DNA of 22,856 nt from a virus. Where the stretch lies: positions 1 to 22,856 of the IMG/VR virus record IMGVR_UViG_3300042904_000296, one strand, 5' to 3'. The notes below the pieces were generated by a model, which saw nothing but the letters and a program-made list of their open reading frames with translations, did no database searches and had not been told where the DNA came from. This document shows, piece after piece, positions 14,911 through 21,371 of this stretch. Position 1 is the stretch's first letter, and every line of letters starts with the position of its first letter. The translations under genes and the position numbers were made by a program.

Positions 14911-15435
14911 TCAAGTCCGAACCAATCGCCGTTGTTTCCAAGACCCGCCGCTTCCACCGATCGGCTCGCCTAGCAGGGCCAGAAGCGACAGGACGTGCGG
15001 CGGGAACACGCTCAACACTTCGCCCCTGTCGATCTTGATCTTCAAAGGCCCGATCGTCGCCTCGCTGATCCCAAGGCCCAGCACGTCCGGCTCCTGGTCC
15101 GTCCGGTTCCCTTCGATGAGCGACAGGGCGAATTCCGCCGTCGCCCGTTTCAAAAGTTCAGGGATCGTGTCGTAGTCATACCAGCGCCCATCGGCATCCT
15201 GGACGCCCGCGCGAGGCCACGACAACCGCTGCGTGTTGGTTCGGATCGTCCCTTTCCAAATCATCATCCGGTCAAGAAGCGAAGTCGCCCAAATGAGCGC
15301 TTTTTCACGGTCGCCGGAAGTGGCGGCCGTCCATGCGTCAGCGCCAAGCCGCTGGTCCGTCAAGTATGCCGTCGCCTCTGCCTCAGTGCAGTAGGAGTTG
15401 GCGTCTGCGGCGGCCGGCGTGGCGATGAGCGTCAT
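14911..15435 (-). CDS. Head-tail connector, DnaT-like/gp6-like protein
   Basis: The 174-aa product opens MTLIATPAAADANSYCTEAEATAYL, the typical start of phage adaptor proteins annotated as DnaT-like (pattern 'ANSY....EA..Y'). Helical segments follow: DREKALIWATSLLDRMM, RTNTQRLSWPRAGVQDADGR and TIPELLKRATAEFALSLIEG. The LSWPRAGV block is especially characteristic. Such proteins form the ring joining the portal to the neck. The DNA-binding name is an annotation habit and I do not claim it. GGAG lies eight bases before the ATG. It is the first gene of the head-tail junction block; the tailspike cassette lies upstream. Confidence 0.75.
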   Translation of the reverse strand: MTLIATPAAADANSYCTEAEATAYLTDQRLGADAWTAATSGDREKALIWATSLLDRMMIWKGTIRTNTQRLSWPRAGVQDADGRWYDYDTIPELLKRATAEFALSLIEGNRTDQEPDVLGLGISEATIGPLKIKIDRGEVLSVFPPHVLSLLALLGEPIGGSGGSWKQRRLVRT

Positions 15436-15471
15436 TTGGGCGACTCCGTTTCAAGACTTCCAAGCCGCCGA

Positions 15472-15813
15472 TCACTTCTTGCGGTCGGCCAGCTTCGTCT
15501 GCGCGTTCTGCACTTCCCGCGACGGCGTTTGAGCGACCTTCGTCGGGTCGGTGGACGACACCGGATTCGGATTCGGCTCGGCAGGCTTCCGGCCGGCGAG
15601 TTCGTCGGCTTCCTTCTTGGCCTGCTCCTTGCGGAGCTTCGCCTGCTCCTCCTGCTCGTCTTCGGCCAAGCCCTCGTCGGCGTCCTGTTGAAGCTGGTCG
15701 GGCGTGACTTCTTCGATCTTGGTGTGGAGCTTTTCGTCGAACTCCGTCTCGTTGATGATCGCTTCCTTCTTGCTCTTCTTCACCTTCACGCGAATCGTCT
15801 TCGGCTGTGCCAT
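15472..15813 (-). CDS. Small highly charged hypothetical protein
   Basis: The 113-aa product is extremely charged. It has a basic start MAQPKTIRVKVKKSKKEAI, an acidic/glutamine helix with heptad-like spacing (KLHTKIEEVTPDQLQQDADE, then EDEQEEQAKLRKEQAKKEAD) and a Pro/Asn-rich tail (PAEPNPNPVSSTDPTK). The middle could form a coiled coil. It has no cysteine and no membrane segment. AAGGGATG precedes the ATG. Small proteins of this kind often lie near capsid or connector genes, sometimes as scaffold-like or head fibre components, but I cannot assign a family. About 36 bases separate it from the connector gene. Confidence 0.7.
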   Translation of the reverse strand: MAQPKTIRVKVKKSKKEAIINETEFDEKLHTKIEEVTPDQLQQDADEGLAEDEQEEQAKLRKEQAKKEADELAGRKPAEPNPNPVSSTDPTKVAQTPSREVQNAQTKLADRKK

Positions 15814-15828
15814 GACATCCCTTTCAAA

Positions 15829-16767
15829 CTAAGCCGGCAACGGCGCTCGATACACGATCAAGTCGCCGGAGCCATAAACCTTCTTGTCGGTCAAGTCCCA
15901 CAGCTTGTAAGAATGCTGGACGCCCAACATCCCAGCCGTGTCGTCTTCTGGTATTGTAGCGGCCACACGGTCAAAAACACCGGGGTTGCCGTCGGAATCC
16001 GATTCCGTCAAATCCGCCACGACGGAAACCAGCACTTCATCATCATCCTTGCCGTGGACGACCAGTTGGAAGTCGTGACCTTCCACGTTCACCGGATCAC
16101 CGGCGTCGTCCACGATCTGCCAAACCTTGAACGCCTCCTCGTTTTGGAAGATCACCCAATTGCCAAGGAGATCGCCGCTGGTGGGTGTTCCCGCTCCAAT
16201 CGAAACCGATTCACTTCGGTATGCAGGGATTTCAAAGTAATCCGTACGAACGCCGCTGGGAATCTCGACAGTGACTTCCAACGTCACAGTGTCGCCGTCG
16301 TTGTAGCTGGGAACTTCGACTTCCAGCCAAATCTTGCCTTCGCCAAGGGACGACCACGCGCCTTCCGCCGCGACGGCTGAATTGTTGACGAGGACTCGGA
16401 ACGTGATGTCGATGTCGTCGATCGGAACCAACAAGCCCTGATCGTAAACAGGGAACGCGACGGCGAAGGTGGAATCCGTCGGATAGAAACGACGATACAG
16501 CGGGACGCGGTGATACTTCACCTGCTGCCAGCCGTTCACTTCAAACGTCGTCTCGACGAACAGATTGTCGTCCGGCTGATAGGTCGGGATCAGATACGAT
16601 CCGCCGACCAACCCCGTTCCCAAACTGGCATAGCTCGCCGAAGCGCCGACAAGGACTTCGCCGTTCTTGATGACGCGGCTGGTCGTGGACGAAGGGGAAG
16701 TCTTGGCTCCGGCCTCATAGACCGGAAACCGAAATCGAAACGTCTCGCCTCGACGATAACTTTCCAT
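15829..16767 (-). CDS. Tandem beta-module protein, possible baseplate or fibre component
   Basis: The 312-aa product contains two similar N-terminal modules. Residues 5-95 start RRGETFRFRFPVYEAGAK and end VKYHRVPLYRR. Residues 96-187 start DSTFAVAFPVYDQGLLVP and end DYFEIPAYRSE. Each begins with an 'F.FPVY..G' strand, has a central 'ASLG.G' or 'SSLGEG' turn, and ends with a 'P.YR' strand. The third part (about 190-312) has QIVDDAGDPVNVEGHDFQLV and ends YGSGDLIVYRAPLPA, a pattern like the N-terminal domain of BppU-type upper baseplate proteins. It precedes the small charged gene and follows the tailspike-like gene. The start has GAGGATTTGAAATGG. Confidence 0.72.
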   Translation of the reverse strand: MESYRRGETFRFRFPVYEAGAKTSPSSTTSRVIKNGEVLVGASASYASLGTGLVGGSYLIPTYQPDDNLFVETTFEVNGWQQVKYHRVPLYRRFYPTDSTFAVAFPVYDQGLLVPIDDIDITFRVLVNNSAVAAEGAWSSLGEGKIWLEVEVPSYNDGDTVTLEVTVEIPSGVRTDYFEIPAYRSESVSIGAGTPTSGDLLGNWVIFQNEEAFKVWQIVDDAGDPVNVEGHDFQLVVHGKDDDEVLVSVVADLTESDSDGNPGVFDRVAATIPEDDTAGMLGVQHSYKLWDLTDKKVYGSGDLIVYRAPLPA

Positions 16768-16776
16768 TTCAAATCC

Positions 16777-19689
16777 TCAAGCCGCTTGGCGTTCCGAGTA
16801 ACCGGCCAGATCAAGCGCCCCGATGTCGATCATGCTGAATTCACCGCTGGCCGGGCCGATCTGAATCCAGTTGGTTCCATCATACCGGAACCGAAGCGTT
16901 TTTCGCGTTCCATTGCTCGGCGCGGTGAACGTCTCCATCTTGAACACAGCATCCCAAGTGATCGCGCCCATCGCTCCACCTGACGAGTTCAGGATTTCAA
17001 GATCGATAGTCTGTCCAGCCAACGGATTGCTCGGCGCGGCGATGGCGAACGCCGTTCCGTTCGTCACGGCGATCCGTTGAAAATCAGCAGCCCTCGCATC
17101 AAGCGTGACCGTCGCTCCATAAGTGGCCGCGACATATGCTTGTCCAGGCAACAACTTGATGCCGCCTGTACCACGATATTTCAAACCGCCGGATTCACTG
17201 TAAAGGATGGAACCGCCGGTCGGATTGGACACAGGAGCCGCCGCACGATCACCGATGAACAGCACCTTGTCGCCAGTGCCAAAACTGCCGGTCCCGAACA
17301 ATCCAAGGTTGCCGCTGTTGGCGTTGAGATAGGACGCCCCGCCGCCCCGCAAATTGAGCCGATGATTGACGGTGGAAGTCGAGTCGTAGAAATCTACCCG
17401 CGTCGCCCCCGCGCCCGTCGTTTGGCTGAAAAAGTAAATCTGGCTGGAACTGGTTCCATCGCCAGCAAGAGCGTCGATGGTCATCGTCGTCGATCCGGTC
17501 GGAGCGGTTCGCGAAATGCCGCCTTGGAACAAGCCGGTGTAGTTCGTCGCCGACGTGGCGCGGAATGAGCCGGACGCGATCGCAAGATTCAAATTGGCCG
17601 TTCCGGTGGTGGTGAACGCCCCGCCGTCCAGATTCAACGGCGACGCGCCGCCATCCGTGATGTAATTCTTGGCGACCAGCACATCTTTCAAATCAGCGGT
17701 GGCAGCGGCCGGCGTGCCGATGTTTCGCGTGGCGACGTACGTTCCGCTGGGCGCGGGCGTAATCGAGCAATCGTCGAAGACATACCGCATCGACGTGTCG
17801 GCCGGATTGCCAAGCGCCGACGCCGCCGTGATGCCTGTCACTCGACGAATGTAGACGTTGGTTTTGATCCCGTAGTTCGTGATCCGAAGGCCGTTGGCCG
17901 GTGGATCGCTTGGATTGTCTTTGACGACCAAATCCTCGATCCGCATGTTGCGCAGTTGCACGCCGTCCGTCCCGCCGCCGTTGCCGAGGATGTAGGTGAT
18001 GTATCCTGCGTTCGCCGCCGCGACCGCCGAACGGTCCCAACGACCCGTCACAAGCACGTTGTCGATCGAAAGGTTTATATTGCAAGAGCCGGGCGTCAGA
18101 CCTTGGCTCGTCTGCAAAAAAGCGGTGAGGTTGGGCGTCGAATCCGACTCCATGACGGCATCAATTTTGAAAACGATGTTGCCGCCGGAGCCGGCTCCCA
18201 AGTCCGAACTCGGCGACAGGCCAGTGAGGTAGGTATTCGTTCCGCCGAACGCGATGTAGGTGTTCGGAACGTACGTCACGTCCAGATTGACGTTGCTGCT
18301 AAAATCCTCAGTCGCCGAAGTGGATGCGATCGAACCGTTTTGAATGCCGCCGGTGACAAGGACGGCCACCGGGGCGTCCCATTCCTTTACACGGATTTTG
18401 CCATCCACATTCTTGGAGCCGGCGAGGTAGATCGCACGATGGCATTTCTCCGCGTTGATGCGGAAGAACGAGTTGTGGCCGCTCTTGTAGGTCGCCACCG
18501 GATAGCCGACATCGTTGGTATACAACGACACATTGAAATTGTCGCTGCCGCCCACGGCGTCGTCCGCATAGTTGCCGGAATACAGACCGTACCCCATTCC
18601 CGTCAACCGACCATTGTTGACGATGAAACCCCTGACGTTGGTCTGAACGATGAAGCCGCTTGTTCCTCGCCGATATGTCGGCTGGATCGCAGAAGGCGAA
18701 CTTACCCATTGGGAAACGCCTTCAAGGATCGGATTCTCGATGGCGACGTTCTGGCAAGAGACGAATTTGAAAAATCCCCAACCGTTCGTGTTGAACGTGA
18801 AATCGTCGCTGGTGACGAGCGTCGCCCCATCAAAGACGATCCGAACGCCTTGCAAGCCGCTGAACGACATCAAGGCGTTGGGCCAGTAGACCGGCGTGCC
18901 GTTGTTGTTGGAATTCAATCCGACCAGATAACGACCGGGCGGAATAAGGATCGATCCGCCGCCTTCGGCCTGCAAGGCGGTCGCAGCGTTTTGAAACGAC
19001 AATGTGTCATTGGTGCCGATCCGCATCCGCTTGTTCAAGACGCTGGCAGTCGCGGTCGTGTCGATGGTGCAAGACTCTCCATCACCGGCGACGGCCGTAA
19101 TGATCCCGATCAACGTCTTGTTCGATCCAGTGCTGGGTTGGGCCGTTCCTGCGTTCTCCACGGAAAGCGTCTTGCCGATGTCGGCCGCGACGAAATCGGC
19201 GTTGGCGCTGCTGATCGTGGCGCTGGTCGCCGTGGTCACGGCGTCGGTCACTTCGCGCGTGTCGCCGGCCGCTCCATATTCTTTGACGCTGATAACGTCC
19301 GGTCGCTTGCCGATTTCATTCCAGTTCGTGCCGTCATACGAAAACGCGACGGCTCGCGTACGCCCATTCGGCGGCGAAAGGAAAATCGAATTGAATTTGT
19401 AGATCGAGTTCCACGTCACTTCTCCCATCGCGCCACCGCTGTCATTGCTGATGCTGATGACGAGCGTTTGGCCGGCGGTCGGCCGCGAGGGGGCGTTGAT
19501 GGTGAAGGCGGTGGCATCGGTGACGACGATCCGCTGCGTCATCCCGGCACGCGCGTCCGGCGTCATGCTGGACGAATAGGTGATCGCCTTGATGCCGTAG
19601 TTCTGCGGCCCGCCGAAATCAAACTGCGCCTGAACCGGCAAGGCGATCAGGAACGCCACCAGCAAAAAGGATTTCAAAATCGCTTTCAT
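16777..19689 (-). CDS. Beta-helix tailspike-like protein with Sec signal peptide
   Basis: The 970-aa protein starts MKAILKSFLLVAFLIALPVQ, a clear Sec signal with a likely cleavage after VQA at about residue 21. A pectate-lyase-3-like right-handed beta-helix begins near residue 132 (DVISVKEYGAAGDTREVTDA, IPPGRYLVG, then many 'V.I.N....G...G' rungs) and runs to about residue 640. A module at residues 43-128 (MTPDARAG... to YDGTNWNEIG) is repeated near the C-terminus at about 857-944 (TLDARAAD... to YDGTNWIQIG). Between them are collar-like repeats such as SGNLGLFGTGSFGTGDKVLF. Such proteins bind or cleave polysaccharide. Catalytic residues cannot be assigned by eye. The signal peptide is unusual for a virion protein. 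The ATG follows GAGGGACGATTGAG. Confidence 0.82.
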   Translation of the reverse strand: MKAILKSFLLVAFLIALPVQAQFDFGGPQNYGIKAITYSSSMTPDARAGMTQRIVVTDATAFTINAPSRPTAGQTLVISISNDSGGAMGEVTWNSIYKFNSIFLSPPNGRTRAVAFSYDGTNWNEIGKRPDVISVKEYGAAGDTREVTDAVTTATSATISSANADFVAADIGKTLSVENAGTAQPSTGSNKTLIGIITAVAGDGESCTIDTTATASVLNKRMRIGTNDTLSFQNAATALQAEGGGSILIPPGRYLVGLNSNNNGTPVYWPNALMSFSGLQGVRIVFDGATLVTSDDFTFNTNGWGFFKFVSCQNVAIENPILEGVSQWVSSPSAIQPTYRRGTSGFIVQTNVRGFIVNNGRLTGMGYGLYSGNYADDAVGGSDNFNVSLYTNDVGYPVATYKSGHNSFFRINAEKCHRAIYLAGSKNVDGKIRVKEWDAPVAVLVTGGIQNGSIASTSATEDFSSNVNLDVTYVPNTYIAFGGTNTYLTGLSPSSDLGAGSGGNIVFKIDAVMESDSTPNLTAFLQTSQGLTPGSCNINLSIDNVLVTGRWDRSAVAAANAGYITYILGNGGGTDGVQLRNMRIEDLVVKDNPSDPPANGLRITNYGIKTNVYIRRVTGITAASALGNPADTSMRYVFDDCSITPAPSGTYVATRNIGTPAAATADLKDVLVAKNYITDGGASPLNLDGGAFTTTGTANLNLAIASGSFRATSATNYTGLFQGGISRTAPTGSTTMTIDALAGDGTSSSQIYFFSQTTGAGATRVDFYDSTSTVNHRLNLRGGGASYLNANSGNLGLFGTGSFGTGDKVLFIGDRAAAPVSNPTGGSILYSESGGLKYRGTGGIKLLPGQAYVAATYGATVTLDARAADFQRIAVTNGTAFAIAAPSNPLAGQTIDLEILNSSGGAMGAITWDAVFKMETFTAPSNGTRKTLRFRYDGTNWIQIGPASGEFSMIDIGALDLAGYSERQAA

Positions 19690-19690
19690 C

Positions 19691-20644
19691 TCAATCGTCC
19701 CTCTTGTGATACCCCGCCGACTTCATCCAATCGATCAAGACCTTCCACCACGGATCGTCGCGTTTGAAATTGTTATCGCCGTTCCGACGACTGCCGCGAT
19801 CGTCGTAAAGGAACATCCCTTCCGTTTCCTTCATGGTCGTGTCGATCACGAACGACCAGTCCTTGTCGCCGATGTATTGGTTGACCTTCGGCCCGCCCCG
19901 GTAATCCCATGCCGTGAAAGTATAAACGGGAACGCCGGGAAAAGCCCGTCGAAGGTAGGCGAGGTTCGGATCGAACCGCTCGGCCTTCCACCGCTTGATG
20001 TCGTCGTGCATGACGTACGACAAGTCCCAGGCGATCCCGCCCAGCCTTTGCACGAACGGAAGGAATTGGGCGTTGGCCTCGTCCTGCAAATTCTTCTCCG
20101 GCCCCAAAGCCGGCGGCCAGTTGTAGAAGAATACCTTGCTCGGCGTCATGCCGTAATAGACTTGCTCCTGCTGGAACTCGTCAAGAAATTTCAACAGCTT
20201 GGTCACGAACGCCCGTCGAGTGCGGGGCGAAACGTCGGTGCGGACGCCGGACGTGTTCCAACGATCATCCTCAAAGTCGAAAACCACGTCCTGACTCAAG
20301 GCCAGCCCACCGTACGCCGGCTTGCCGTCCACCTCCTTGGGCGGGCCGTTGTATCCTTGGCGGGGAAGCTGCATGGCGAAGTTGTTGTAGGCATACCAGT
20401 TTTCATACGGCGGTTGTGGCTCGACGCCCGCCGCAACCCGGCCCCACCGACGGAACAAATGCCGCATCGCGTCGTAATTCAGGAACGGATTCACGTTGTC
20501 CTGATCGGATGGGAAAGTACCCATCTGGAAGCCGCCATCCATCACAAGAAGGCAGGGTTTGAAACCCCATTTCCTTAGATCAGGAGCTTGTAACTGGCAC
20601 GTTACATCATAAATCGATTTCAAATCACTCATTGATTCCACCAT
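19691..20644 (-). CDS. TIM-barrel-like glycosidase-type protein
   Basis: The 317-aa product starts MVESMSDLKSIYDVTCQLQA at an ATG overlapping the upstream stop by one base (TGATG); the ATG at residue 5 is an alternative. It reads like an (alpha/beta)8 enzyme. Strand KPCLLVMDGGFQM (29-41) is followed by SQDVVFDFEDDRWN (117-130), with E125 a possible catalytic acid. KVFFYNWPPALG (170-181), IAWDLSYVMHDD (204-215), PVYTFTAWDYRGG (239-251) and EGMFLYDDRG (275-284) follow. The same order of DxE, WPP, 'Y.....DI..W', 'PVY' and 'EG' blocks occurs in the C-terminal domain of the tail-tip hub (954-4043). There is no signal peptide. The family and substrate are not identified. The AT-rich N-terminus may derive from the insertion upstream. 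Confidence 0.66.
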   Translation of the reverse strand: MVESMSDLKSIYDVTCQLQAPDLRKWGFKPCLLVMDGGFQMGTFPSDQDNVNPFLNYDAMRHLFRRWGRVAAGVEPQPPYENWYAYNNFAMQLPRQGYNGPPKEVDGKPAYGGLALSQDVVFDFEDDRWNTSGVRTDVSPRTRRAFVTKLLKFLDEFQQEQVYYGMTPSKVFFYNWPPALGPEKNLQDEANAQFLPFVQRLGGIAWDLSYVMHDDIKRWKAERFDPNLAYLRRAFPGVPVYTFTAWDYRGGPKVNQYIGDKDWSFVIDTTMKETEGMFLYDDRGSRRNGDNNFKRDDPWWKVLIDWMKSAGYHKRDD

Positions 20645-21288
20645 CAGGTTCTTCGTTGACTTGGAATATTTAATGAGTCTTCCAAACTCCAACCTCGGTC
20701 TAAGCGTGCGTAAAACGCCTCACGATCAATGCCGTATTCTTTTGCCCAATCTGTCGCACATTGCATTCGACCTTTATAAGTCAACATTCTGGAACTTCGC
20801 CTGTTCCGAGCTTGCTCGCCTGATGTCGCCCACCGACAATTTTGACGACTGTAACCTTTTGCATTGTTTATTCGATCTATCGAGTATGCCAACGAAGGTC
20901 TTTTTCCCATGTCTTCAAGAAAATTAACGAACGAATTTCGCCACCGCCTGCAAACTTTTATGCCTTTCCCGCCATAACGATGGTAAGAATCGTTTGAAAC
21001 CGAATGACATCTCGAAATCATGCCTGCCCAGACACGATACTCAGGAGTTCCAAACCCTCCATGTTTGTATCCTTGATTGTTATCTTTGCGAAGACATCCA
21101 CAACTTTTCACCACACCTGTTCTTAAGTTACAAGTTGTGACGATCTTTTCATTCCCGCAAGCACATTCACACCGCCAGATTGTTTTGCCATGCTTGTTCC
21201 TTCCGCACTTCTGCATCACAATCAAGCGGCCGAATTTCAAACCCTCTAGGCAAAAACCATTTGATCGGGTAAACTTCTTCTCAGACAC
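20644..21288 (-). CDS. HNH/zinc-ribbon phage protein, putative homing endonuclease
   Basis: The 214-aa product starts at GTG 21288 after a strong AAGGAGG. It belongs to a widespread phage family. EGLKFGRLIVMQKCGRNKHG precedes a zinc-ribbon-like block with C40, C42, C44, C53, C63 and C65 (WRCECACGNE...KSCGCL). YRVWAGMISRCHSV and YGGKGIKVCRRW follow, then the HNH-like core SIDRINNAKGYSRQNCRWAT (136-155), EQARNRRSSRMLTY, and a C-terminal helix (WAKEYGIDREAFYARLDRGW) suggestive of DNA binding. Base composition is lower in GC than the neighbours (about 40-52% by hand in two 60-base samples). That fits a mobile insertion. Nuclease activity is inferred; members are often annotated only as hypothetical. 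Confidence 0.78.
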   Translation of the reverse strand: MSEKKFTRSNGFCLEGLKFGRLIVMQKCGRNKHGKTIWRCECACGNEKIVTTCNLRTGVVKSCGCLRKDNNQGYKHGGFGTPEYRVWAGMISRCHSVSNDSYHRYGGKGIKVCRRWRNSFVNFLEDMGKRPSLAYSIDRINNAKGYSRQNCRWATSGEQARNRRSSRMLTYKGRMQCATDWAKEYGIDREAFYARLDRGWSLEDSLNIPSQRRT

Positions 21289-21371
21289 GTTGGCCTCCTT
21301 CTTAGGCGAACTTGTTCAGGGTCGTTCAGGCGGTTCCAACGCCTGCTCGGCCCGTTTTCATTGTACTCAAA
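21289..21371 (-). other. Largest intergenic gap (83 bases)
   Basis: This is the longest non-coding stretch in the window. It contains the strong AAGGAGG ribosome-binding site for the HNH-like gene at its left end and a weak inverted repeat AGGCG/CGCCT. The repeat has no U-tract, so I do not call a terminator. No -35/-10 promoter of convincing quality was seen. The stretch lies at the boundary of the AT-richer HNH gene. Confidence 0.4.

Noticed and set aside
14911-15435. DnaT-like single-strand DNA-binding function for the connector gene
   Set aside because: The name comes from annotation of related phage proteins. Position and motifs favour a head-tail adaptor, and nothing in the sequence shows DNA binding.
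14995-16380. 461-codon plus-strand open frame opposite the connector, charged and beta-module genes
   Set aside because: Antisense to three supported genes. The product is Arg/Leu-rich low-complexity sequence without motifs.
17956-19767. 603-codon plus-strand open frame opposite the tailspike-like gene
   Set aside because: Antisense shadow of a repetitive beta-helix gene; no start signal and no family pattern.
21309-21350. Possible terminator hairpin between the glycosidase-like gene and the HNH gene
   Set aside because: The inverted repeat AGGCG/CGCCT is short with no following T-run on the coding strand.
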